Source of the DNA: Macrocystis pyrifera
Lineage: Eukaryota > Sar > Phaeophyceae > Laminariales > Laminariaceae
Assembly: GCA_031763025.1 (NCBI GenBank)
Contig: JASSKH010000001.1
Span: forward strand, 23,933,840 to 23,997,839
Direction of reading: 5' to 3'
DNA length: 64,000 bases
Positions 55,083-64,000 of the stretch are shown here, piece after piece; the stretch's first letter is position 1, and every line of letters begins with the position of its first letter. A program made the translations under genes and the position numbers. The notes under the pieces were generated by a model that was not told where the DNA came from, ran no database searches, and saw only the letters and a list, made by a program, of their open reading frames with translations.

Positions 55083-56174
55083 TCAAGGGGCGAAATCTCC
55101 TCCGCCGTCGGGGCATGCCTTTTTGATGGTAGTGCCACTGTTTTGGCAGCGTTGGCCATACTGTCGATGTTCATCTATCTCTCGCCGTAGGAAGGCGAAT
55201 GCTCTAACCGCGTTGGCCGTGATCCCTGTAAGACCGAGAGAGAAATCGTCCATGTACACGAAGGCTTCCACCCCTTCTCTCTCGAATTCCTGCCGGGATC
55301 GCTTCAGGCCCGGTCGCACCGCCAGGCAGAACATTGCTGGTCCAATGGGATCTCCTTGCTGGACACCGCTAGAGCAAGCGGTCGTCCTGGTCTCCCCTGA
55401 GCCCATCCGGAAAAACACGTCGGATGGTCTTGTGCCGCAGCAGTTGGCCACTAAGCGCGTGAGCGCTGGCACGCAGGTTGCCACCTCTTCTGGCACCGCC
55501 GTTCTTTTTACGGTGCTGAAGGCGTTGGACCAATCCGTGAGAACGAGCCAGTTGCCCGTCTCGTGTAGTATCCTAGCCCTCAACCCCACATGCTCCACTC
55601 CGCCGGGTACGGCGACCCCAAACTGCCTCGCCTCTCGGTTTACCTCCTCCAACCGCGGTCGCCACTGTTACATAGCCCCTGCGGTGATGAGTCTCCTCCG
55701 TGTCATACCCACGCAAACCGGCCGGAACTTTTCCCCCAACGCAGTGAGGCTCGACTGCAAGAAGAGCTGCCAGAACTCTGGCGGGCACGCGTCCGGCTCG
55801 TCGACGATTCTCCACCGGAAGACTGCCATAGCCCTTCCGAACTCCTCTCTGCCAATGTCGGCGCGAATGATGGATTGTAGATGAGCAAATCGTTGACCGT
55901 CGTTTCCTGGGCCTGAGAGGGCGCTCCGGGAGTTGGTGACTTCGAAGAGCATCTCGGAGGCGTCCTCATCGTCAGGGCGCCACGGGGGGGCGTTTCCGTC
56001 TTGCACCTCGATGGCACTCGCCAGCACTGCCGCCGCCGCGGACACGGCGGTGTGGTCTTCGGGGGGGAACTTAGCCACCAATGCGTTCCACGTCTCCTCG
56101 TTCCCCGCTGATCGTGGTTCTGCTAGAAGGTTGCGTGCTGACACTTTGACCCCTCCCGCGTGGCGACACGCCAA
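55083..56174 (-). pseudogene. Reverse transcriptase, retroelement copy 2
   Basis: The first part (56174-55668) carries S-G-P-G-N-D-G-Q-R-F-A-H-L-Q-S and F-R-P-V-C-V-G-M-T and ends at an in-frame TAA. The frame resumes at 55652 with V-L-T-D-W-S-N-A-F-S-T-V-K-R (motif A), G-V-Q-Q-G-D-P-I-G-P (motif B) and F-V-Y-M-D-D-F-S-L-G-L (motif C), so all three catalytic Asp residues are kept. One stop codon therefore separates it from a readable RT. Confidence 0.85.
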
Positions 56175-56180
56175 CGACGC

Positions 56181-57256
56181 TCATTCAAGCTTCGCCTCTT
56201 CCGAAGCTTCCTGGGCGGCATCCCGTTGCCTCAAGCCCTCTCTCTTGGAGTACGCTATCTGCCATGGGAGCAGGAGCACTATGTCCCCGCTCTCCACCAG
56301 CACGAACCTCTGTCGCCTTTTTATCCGGCCGTTCGGTGAGTGGAGCAGGGCTGGCATGAGGTACCATAACTTTATCGCCCGCAGGAGCGAGTTCAGTGTC
56401 GCCGAGTCCCGGTTCGGCCGGTGCTCTCCCATAGCGTGGTTGAGGATGACAAGGACGTGAGCGCTCAGGTGCGCGTGTGCTCCCGCCAGCTGCGGCTGCA
56501 CTTTTTTCGTGGTTGTGAGACGTTGCCCCAGGTCATCTAGAGAAAATTCATCGAATGTGGCCCTATGCCCAGGGTGGTTTGATCCCATCCGTACCAAAGC
56601 CCTCGGCTGCGTAGGTCCTCGTCACCTGTGGTCCCCCCTCCCATCCGCGCCGCCCGATTGCGAAGACCCGGGTCGGCTTGGACCGCTGCCTCCAGTGCGT
56701 CTCGTCTGGGATGCCGGGCTTCTCTGTCGACGGCTGGACAGCGGAGTGGTGCCGGTGCCGTGCCTCTCGCTAGGGCCTCAACTACACAACGAGCGTGGAG
56801 CACGTGGCGCCTTTGCCCACGTGCAAAACGAACCGCCCGGTGCCCTAGCTGCAGTGTTACACCGCAGACCCCGCACGCCACTCCACCTGTGGTGTCGCCA
56901 ATGAAGGTCCGGGGGCGCGTTCCGTTCCCTGTTCTCCTCTCCTGCGCCCTGGGAGATCCTCCTGCCGGAGCCTCGCCGTTTGGTGTCCGATGCCCCCTGT
57001 CGTTCTCTGCTCCTCTCCCTCCACTTCTCTCGCTCGCTCCTCTCCCTACGCTTCCCTCTCCACCGCTAGTTCGCGTTCCTCCGGTTTCCGCTTCTCCTCT
57101 GCCCTCCCTATATCCCCCTTCCTCCCCTCTAGCTTCGCTCTTTGTGCCCATCCCCGCCCCTCCTGTCCTCTCCATCACCCCCAATCCCCCTGTCCGCCTT
57201 GCTCTCTCCGCTCCCCCACTCTCTCCCCAATCCTCCCGCTCCCCTTGTTCTCTCAA
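56181..57256 (-). pseudogene. N-terminal RING-like and middle region, retroelement copy 2
   Basis: Frames 57256-56537 and 56597-56181. The first has C-G-V-C-G-V-T-L, then H-V-L-H-A-R-C-V-V-E-A-L, L-R-C-P, and R-D-A-L-E-A-A-V-Q-A-D-P-G-L-R. The second has L-D-D-L-G-Q-R-L-T-T, H-A-H-L-S-A-H-V-L-V-I-L-N-H-A-M-G and L-W-Y-L-M-P-A-L-L-H-S-P-N-G-R-I-K-R. The Cys/His spacing suggests nucleic-acid or protein binding; function unknown. Confidence 0.65.
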
Positions 57257-57533
57257 CTACTTCCACACCTCCTGCTCCCCCCCCCGCTCCCGCCGTTCCC
57301 CCGGCTTCTTTTGCCCCCCCCCGCCCCCCTCTCCCTCCCCAGACCTGTTAGCAAGGGCGCCGCCCTACCTCCTTTCGTTGTTTCCCCCGTTTTGTCCGCT
57401 CCCTCTGCTCCCTCCGCTCCTCCCGCCCCCCCCACTCTTGCTGATCCCCCTGTTCCACCTGCTCCCCCCCGTTCCGCTGGCTTCCCTCGCCACCTCCTCT
57501 CCCCCCCGCTCCCCTTGCTCCTTGCGTCCTCTT

Positions 57534-57565
<32 letters not shown>

Positions 57566-57715
57566 CCCCCCTCCCCCCCATCCAGGTTAACTAACAAGAG
57601 TGCTGCACTATCCCTTCTTCCCGCTCGTCGCTCTCTCGTCGCTCCCCCCCCTCTCCCTCCGCTCCCCCCGCTCCCCTCACCCCCCCCCGCTCCCCCCTCT
57701 ATTATTGGATACAAG
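57250..57715. repeat. C/CT-rich low-complexity DNA
   Basis: CTCCCCC-type DNA with a C run at 57535-57563. The Pro-rich plus-strand ORFs and Gly-rich minus-strand ORFs that cross it are products of composition. Confidence 0.85.
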
Positions 57716-58787
57716 TATATACATGCATACATGCATACATACATACCTACCTACCTACCTACCTACATACGTACATACATACATACATGCATACATACGT
57801 ACATACATACCTACATACATACCTACATACATACATACGTACATACATACATACATACATACATACATACATACATACATACATACATACATACACATAT
57901 ACATACATACATACATACATACATACATACATACATACATACATACATACATACATACATACATACATACATACATACATACATACATACATACATACAT
58001 ACATACATACATACATACATACATACATACATACATACATACATACATACATACATACATACATACATACATACATACATACATACATACATACATACAT
58101 ACATACATACATACATACATACATACATACATACATACATACATACATACATACATACATACATACATACATACATACATACATACATACATACATACAT
58201 ACATACATACATACATACATACATACATACATACATACATACATACATACATACATACATACATACATACATACATACATACATACATACATACATACAT
58301 ACATACATACATACATACATACATACATACATACATACATACATACATACATACATACATACATACATACATACATACATACATACATACATACATACAT
58401 ACATACATACATACATACATACATACATACATACATACATACATACATACATACATACATACATACATACATACATACATACATACATACATACATACAT
58501 ACATACATACATACATACATACATACATACATACATACATACATACATACATACATACATACATACATACATACATACATACATACATACATACATACAT
58601 ACATACATACATACATACATACATACATACATACATACATACATACATACATACATACATACATACATACATACATACATACATACATACATACATACAT
58701 ACATACATACATACATACATACATACATACATACATACATACATACATACATACATACATACATACATACATACATACATACATACG
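57716..58787. repeat. (TACA)n tetranucleotide array, about 1.07 kb
   Basis: The first 180 bases have CTAC, CGTA and ATGC variants; from 57899 to 58786 the array is perfect TACA. The variants cluster at the left edge only, as expected when slippage renews the rest. All long THIHTY/MYVC frames come from it. Confidence 0.97.
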
Positions 58788-58789
58788 CG

Positions 58790-59234
58790 AGCGAGTGGTA
58801 TATGCACGTATTCATACGCATAGCTGATCAAAGAAACACGACACAGCAAGCAGCAAGCAGCATGTTACATGGCTTAGATTGGTTCGGCGATTGCTTAACC
58901 TTTTTCACCTTGAGCCCAAAGCGGACTACGACCTTAACAAGTGACGTCTACCGGCAAGAACATGGGTCGTTGGTGGTGAGTTCAAGTGTAACGTCCACCA
59001 TGAAAACGCTTTTTAAGGAAGATTTAATTCCTCATGTTAAAAACCTGATAAAACACGTGTCTTCCTGGGTCCTCAGAGATCGCCAAGAATTGCGGAATAG
59101 GCAAGCACGCCCCCATACGAAGACCAAGGACCCCGTCGTTCCGAAGGGGGGGCAGGCGGGACACTTCGTATCCCTGGACAGGTTTGCCTATTAAGTCGGT
59201 ACTCGTTGGCACTCACGTGTCTTGGTTGCTTGGT
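58790..59234. other. Unassigned spacer
   Basis: A plus frame open to 59194 has ordinary composition (for example S-K-R-T-T-T-L-T-S-D-V-Y-R) but opens only because the TACA array lacks stops. No splice signal or domain supports it. Confidence 0.5.
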
Positions 59235-59590
59235 GTGAAGGTATTACCTACTGAGCTATAGGGGTAAAAGACCGATCGATTACCCAGCCCAAGGTAATCC
59301 TCGTAACGCTCTCCCCCCCTCTGAACGGCGGGATCTTTGGGGCGTCAGAACCGGATACGTCTGTACACTGACCTACCCGCTTCGTTTCATCACATGGGGA
59401 ACCAGGGAGATGCGTTCTTGTTTTTTTAGGCACGCGCAAGCGTTTCTGTAAAAGAAACGTTCGAAGTGAGGTTCGAACGCGTGACCTGGACGACGCCAAA
59501 TGTGAAGGTGTTACCTACCGGGCTACAGGGGTAAAAGACCGATCGGTTGCCCAGCCCAGGGTAATCCTTATAGTACTCTCCCCCCGTTCC
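59235..59590 (-). mobile_element. tRNA-derived repeat, inverted copy
   Basis: On the minus strand, a tRNA-like head (CCCCTGTAGCCCGGTAGGTA with box A-like TAGCCCGGTAGG, then box B-like GCGTTCGAACCTC) is followed by a body: CAGAAACGCTTGCGCGTGCC, TCCCTGGTTCCCC, GAAGCGGGTAGGTCAG. A second head start (CCCCTATAGCTCAGTAGGTA) lies about 270 bases on. The D stem does not pair well, so this is not a working tRNA gene. Confidence 0.75.
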
Positions 59591-60554
59591 GGTGTACAAT
59601 ACGTTCGTATTGTCTCCGACGGGATGAGAGCATACGTTGTTGCCACTGTTGAAAAAAGCGTAGCCTCCGTCGTTGAGCTGGCCGAGCCGGGGATTGAGGA
59701 CACCTGACTTGTTAATGAATGGGCTTTAGCACTTTATGACGCTGTGATCCTGTCCGCCGCAGTTGAGGCATACGCCACGCCATGTGCGAAGAGCAGTCGC
59801 TCTGGCAGTAGCGCCAAGGAGAGGACCCCAGAGAGGGGGGTCGGTGGTCAAGAACGTGGTAGACACCATGTACACTTCATCGTTTGTTTTGAATAGCAGT
59901 ATCTTCGACCCCCCTCTTTTGATTTTCTGATGTCTAAGTAGCCATCTCTATATCGTCGTGGGATCTGAATCTACGACTATTCAGGGTGGGCTAATGTGAT
60001 AGAGTACCTTCGTTTGTAGTCAATAGACCAACCATCAGTAGGGGCATTTAGATGTTATTATTCCAGTTGGATCTTACTCCGTTTACCGTCTGGAATAAGA
60101 TATTTCGTATTTATTTGTAGTATCCGGTACGCAGGCTAGTATTCCTTCTTACACGTACGTATCCCGTTTACCCTTTGGAATAAGATGTTTGTATTCGCTA
60201 AAAGGATACGCAGGTGGGTATCTAAGTAGCCGAACAGACGGAGAGGTACGCGCGTGGTATGTCCACACGTCAGGTTTTACGGGGTGTCGTACTATTGAAG
60301 TAGAGGGTGACGCATGTACCCTTGCCAGTAGATTGCAGCCGGTTGAAGCCAGATGATACTTATGGCTTCAAAAATCATCTGATTCTCCCCCCTCCTCCCT
60401 TCTCACTCCTCTCACTTGCCACTTCGAGCAAGCCTCGCATCAATGAAATAAGAGAACGCCAATACGAACTAGGCCTGAGTTTGGACAAGCACAGACACCT
60501 GTGTCACACTTCTTCTGTGGATCATCATCTCTCGGAACCCTTAGTATCTCTCCC
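59591..60554. other. Spacer between inverted tRNA-like repeats
   Basis: It contains GTTTACCGTCTGGAATAAGA (60077) and GTTTACCCTTTGGAATAAGA (60167), a diverged direct repeat. No gene is apparent. Confidence 0.5.
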
Positions 60555-60917
60555 ACATCACAATGGTGTTACAAGGATTTCCCTGGGCTGGGTAATCGAT
60601 CGGTCTTGTAACCCCTGTAGCTCAGTAGTTAATACCTTCGCATTCGGCGTCGTCCAGGTCACGGGCTCGAACCTCACTTCGAACGTGTCTTTTACAGAAA
60701 CGCTTGCGCGTGCCTATAAAAAAAAAAAGAACACATCTCCCTGGTTCCCCAGGTAATGAAACGAAGCGGGTAGGTCAGCGTACAGACGTATACGGTTCTG
60801 ACGCCCCAAATATCCCGCCGTTCAGAGGGGGGGAGAGTGGTATAGGGATTACCCTGGACTGGGTAATTGGTGGATCTTTTACCCCTATAGCTCAGTAGGT
60901 GACACCGTCACATTGGA
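60555..60917 (+). mobile_element. tRNA-derived repeat, direct copy
   Basis: Same layout as 59235-59590: head CCCCTGTAGCTCAGTAGTTA with GGGCTCGAACCTC, body CAGAAACGCTTGCGCGTGCC, A10 run, CGAAGCGGGTAGGTCAGCGT, then a second head CCCCTATAGCTCAGTAGGTG at about 60885. The pair forms an inverted repeat with a 965-base loop. Confidence 0.75.
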
Positions 60918-61670
60918 GATAGAAGAAGATCAGCTTTATTTCCTTCGTGCACGCGGAGACTGAGACCAAGCTCGTGCCTCTCTGGAAAATCCCTAGTACT
61001 ACAAATACGATCCCAGTGCCTGAACCCTGGTAATTACCGGACTTTCAACCTCATTCAAAGCAGTATCATAACACTAGCCCACTCTGATGAGCCGTATATA
61101 CAGAATTATGGGAAATTCATGCAAACCCCGATTCCACGAACTGGAACGTAAGTCGAAGATGCGGCTCCTCAAAACCCAGCCCCACACCTCTGAACGGCGA
61201 GGCAGCGAAGTCGGCAAAGTACACGAAAAAAAAGTGAAAGGAAGACCTAGCCTTAAGGGGCGGGAATAAATCGTCAACGAAAGCCATCGCCATGCCACCC
61301 GCAACGGGGGGGAATGCGAGGAAGATGCATGGAAAAGCGAAAAGTGAATATCAAAAACGACAGGAAAAATAACACGGAAGGCGCCAAGAACCACCTAAAC
61401 CCTGTCCACAAGTCTGGAAACGCGTCCTATGCAACAAATGAGTGGCCCGATTACCCAGACCAGCCCCGACACTGAGCAGGGGGGTAGGCAGGATAAAACA
61501 AGCAGAAAAAACATCCCCGACCCAGCTCAAGAAAAAAACAAGCCAGAAACACACCTGGCAGAAAAAAAACCCGACCCGAAAAAACTCGGAAAATTTCAAG
61601 AAGAAAAACCACCCCCATAAATCCAGGAAAACGACAACAAAATTATATCGAGCGCAGACGAGAAGCGAAA
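60918..61670. other. Unassigned DNA beyond the Gypsy remnant
   Basis: A-rich plus strand with lysine-rich frames. This is where a 3' long terminal repeat of the adjacent Gypsy element might lie, but no terminal TG...CA repeat could be recognised because the partner would be outside the window. Confidence 0.4.
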
Positions 61671-61784
61671 GTCAGCTATCCACGGCGGCGCCTCGAGATT
61701 CATCTACGTTACGCTGAACCCCCCGTGCGAACGCGCTAGCCAAGTGAATTTGCAGACACCAGGAACCTCGTACAGCTATCAATA

Positions 61785-61888
61785 TTACGGGGGACCATAG
61801 TATACAGGACCAAATATTGTTAGTAAAAACAGGTAAACATATAGGTTTTTGTGTGTACCGCAGGTCCTCTTTACTATGGTCCCCCGAA
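61785..61888. mobile_element. Hairpin MITE family A, copy 9 (nested in Gypsy)
   Basis: TTACGGGGGACCATAGTATA ... TTTACTATGGTCCCCCGAA. On the two sides the Gypsy frame reads R-R-S-T-R-I-G-R-E-P and A-V-R-G-S-W-C-L-Q-I-H, so the insertion site is exact to a few bases. Confidence 0.92.
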
Positions 61889-62757
61889 ATGGCTCTCGTC
61901 CAATTCGTGTAGAGCGCCGAGAAAGAGGAAGCTTGATCGGTCCTGGGTCGTCCAAAAATCGAACCAAACAGACTCCATCCGTTGACATGGTCGCGCTGAT
62001 TATCCCGAGCCACCACAGACCGTCGTCGCCCTTGTACCAAAAGCGGGCCCGGTTGGGAAGCACGGTGTTGCAGTGTCGGCGAAGCCAATCGGCGTGCGAG
62101 ACGCCGCCATAGCCGGGTGCCAGAAACCGCTCGCCGTTACTCCTAGAAAGGTCCCGTTGTGCCGCGCCGATTCTCATTCGGCGCTACTGGCAGTTGGTTT
62201 GGCGGTAGCGCAAAATTTCGTGGCGAGAAAGCCGAAGGTCCATTTCTCGTTCCCAGGATGGACGGAATAGTCCTGTCCAGTGCATCTCGTGCATTACCGC
62301 GATGACGCCACCTCGACCTCTAACCGGTTGGTGTCCGGTAATCTTTTCCACTTCGAGTCGTTGAAGAGGGGTCGAAACGCCGTCCTGGGTGACGTGGTAC
62401 GGGGGGGATTTCATGGAGAAGTTGTTGAGCACTTATTGCGTCAACCCCGTCGGCAATTACTTCGGCATGTCGCCACGGTCGTGGGGGTTGGTACAGGGCC
62501 TGCACCGTTGAACTGATACGCGCCGGTGAGCCTCAGCGCCGGGCATATGGGAAGGAAGATCCAAATACAGGAGCTTTGCTCCGAGAGGAGATCCATCCGG
62601 GGTGTCCGCTGAGGAGCAGGGGCCAACTGCGAGGACTTTGTAGGGACCCGTCCAGTTGAGTGAGAGTTTGGCCTTGAGGACCCTGGCGTCCGTGTCGGGT
62701 TTCGCGCCCTAGCGGATGGTGGCCGCCGTAATGTACACCCACACCCAACCGCTAACG

Positions 62758-63459
62758 TCAAAGTTGGGGACCAGACACAGAGCGTCGGAGAGGGCGGAGT
62801 TGCGGCGGTTCACGCGAGCAACAGTGAAGGCGTGGTGCTCGCGAACGATATCGTACGAGCGCTGCTGGCGGTCCGTCGCCAAGTCGCGGTAGGCAAGGTG
62901 GTCGCGGGCCAAGCTCTGGTGCCGGCGACTCCAGCACGCCCGAAAATCGTGAGAAGGAGGCGTGGCAAGCCGACTCATGTGTACCTCGTTGGGAACCAGA
63001 CCCTTGGCGGCGCTGACGGAATTGTTGTACGCAAAATTCGACGTGAGAGACCTGTTCATCCCAGTTGTTTTGGAGCTCGCTGACGACCATTGCCAGCATC
63101 TGGGTCATCGTGTGGTTTACACGTTCCACCCCACCGTTGCCGTTTGGGTGGCGTGAGCTGGTGGGATTTTTTCGAACCCCGAGAAACTGACATACGGCGT
63201 GCGAAAGCTTGGAGCAGAACTGGAGGCCGTTTTCCGAGAGGATGCCGCGCGGGCACCCCCAGAGGGGGATATACCGGTTGATGAGAATGTTAGCCGTGCC
63301 CTCAGCGGTGAACTCTGCCGCTGTGACGGCGTACATGTCGGCTCGGCGGCTGAAAGTATCCGTGAAAAGCAAGATGTAGGTATTACCTCGTGGCGTCACC
63401 GGGAGAGGGCCGAAAAAGTCGATGCGGACGGCGATGCCGGGCCCTTCTTGCAAGGGCAA
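62758..63459 (-). pseudogene. Integrase core with altered catalytic residue
   Basis: Retroviral-type integrase (rve) fold: I-D-F-F-G-P-L-P supplies the first Asp. I-L-S-E-N-G-L-Q-F stands where the family has S-D-N-G, so the second catalytic Asp is Glu. G-G-V-E-R-V-N-H has the final Glu, with 35 residues between the second and third sites as in D,D(35)E. The frame breaks after H-V-E-F and continues in 63059-62709 (A-Y-N-N-S-V-S-A). No activity is expected. Confidence 0.85.
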
Positions 63460-64000
63460 CGTGATGGTGGACCACCGGACCGTCTGCCGCGACGTTTTCC
63501 GTGCTTGGCACTTTCAGCAGTTGCGTAACCTCAACCGGGTGCAGATACTCATACCGATCCACCAGCAGAAACGTTCGAACGTACGTAGGGTGCGCGCGGT
63601 TCCTAGGTGGCAGGAAGCCGTGGAATGGCAAGCCTGCATGACCCAGGGGCCAGGGGGGCACGAACAGCGGCATATAAACGCGAATACGCTCGTCGTTCAA
63701 TACACAGGCCGTACGACCCACCGGGCGTTGCGTATCCGACGCAGGGGGGGAGCACGGCTGTCGGACAAGTAGAACGATGCCCGCGTCGGTGGTGTGCAAG
63801 CGGCCTTTGTTAGCCAGCTCCTGAACCTCCGAAAAGGGGGGGCGCTGGTGGGAAGGGAAACACGACAAAAAGTTGGCTGGCAAAACTTTCGGCCGGCCAA
63901 GGGCTATGTAGCGCATGACGGCGTTGCACGCAGGTGCGGCCTGTTGTTCCCGAGCCCCGTCGGCGTGCGAGCGGACCTGGCGTTCTCCATAGGTTAAGGT

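Larger units (their letters stand above)
53385..57256 (-). mobile_element. Non-LTR retroelement with RT and restriction-like endonuclease (copy 2, nearly full length)
   Basis: On the minus strand, from 57256 down: RING-like N-terminal module, a middle domain, RT, linker, CCHC-like knuckle and endonuclease-like domain. This is the fullest copy. It is broken by an in-frame TAA in the RT (about 55668), by frame breaks near 56178, 55083 and 53570, and by none of the deletions of copy 1. The 5' end runs into C-rich DNA and cannot be placed exactly. Confidence 0.8.
61672..64000 (-). pseudogene. Ty3/Gypsy-type retrotransposon pol remnant
   Basis: On the minus strand, running in from beyond 64000: an H2C2-type zinc region (about 63740-63470, frameshifted), integrase core, a linker with T-G-P-Y-K-V-like sequence near 62640, a P-Y-H-V-T-Q-D segment (62410), and a C-terminal domain F-W-Y-K-G-D-D-G-L-W-W-L-G-I-I-S (about 62030) with V-R-F-L-D-D-P-G-P-I-K-L-P-L, resembling chromo/Tudor-like beta-barrels. 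It ends G-A-A-V-D-S near 61674. Frameshifts break it at least four times and a MITE is inserted at 61785. It is inactive. RT and protease would lie outside the window. Confidence 0.85.

Noticed and set aside
54562-55884. Plus-strand ORF of 440 codons
   Set aside because: Antisense shadow of the reverse transcriptase and linker of retroelement copy 2.
56990-59194. Long plus-strand ORF of 734 codons, Pro-rich then Thr/His/Ile/Tyr repeats
   Set aside because: It exists only because C-rich DNA and the (TACA)n array lack stops. All six frames are open over the array.
60605-60680. Functional tRNA gene
   Set aside because: Boxes A and B are present, but the D stem and acceptor stem do not pair, and the sequence recurs as part of a larger repeat.

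Overview
The window is nuclear DNA of a eukaryote. Coding sequence is split into short exons with GT-AG introns, and more than nine tenths of the window is introns, satellites and transposable elements. The best-resolved gene begins with a signal peptide followed by a Ser/Ala/Arg-rich stretch. That is the layout of plastid presequences in algae with secondary red plastids, so a stramenopile alga is likely, and a brown alga most likely. This is inference; no rRNA or organellar marker is present.

Layout. 1-3.9 kb: no recognisable gene. 3.9-10.65 kb: a tentative plus-strand gene with an Ala-rich first exon, a coiled-coil exon and a long Gly/Gln/His-rich last exon; its middle intron holds a decayed LINE. 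10.8-14.8 kb: satellites and a SINE. 14.86-35.6 kb: one 12-exon minus-strand gene, reconstructed here exon by exon with consistent phases (517 codons plus stop), for an 11-TM amino acid/auxin permease-type transporter with a likely plastid presequence. Its introns hold SINEs, LINE tails, hairpin MITEs, long C/G homopolymers and decayed copies of its own exon ends. 36-39.7 kb: palindromic CCATGG-rich DNA around an interstitial telomere-like tract, then a possible pair of acidic secreted-protein ORFs. 39.8-47 kb and 53.4-57.3 kb: broken non-LTR retroelements with a RING-like N-terminal module, reverse transcriptase and a CCHC plus restriction-like endonuclease C-terminus. 48-52.4 kb: a large inverted repeat. 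57.7-58.8 kb: a 1-kb (TACA)n array. 59.2-60.9 kb: an inverted pair of tRNA-derived repeats. 61.7-64 kb: a decayed Ty3/Gypsy-type pol.

Main novelties. (1) A LINE family and a SINE family share a homologous 3' tail ending in ATGAGTAC plus a run of C, so target-primed copies carry poly(C) rather than poly(A). (2) In the transporter gene, sense-oriented SINE poly(C) tails lie directly upstream of the acceptors of exons 9 and 11 and may act as their polypyrimidine tracts. (3) The 3' ends or donor flanks of exons 8, 9, 10 and 11 are each duplicated into the following intron. Homopolymer lengths are the least reliable part of the sequence, and every splice call here is by eye.
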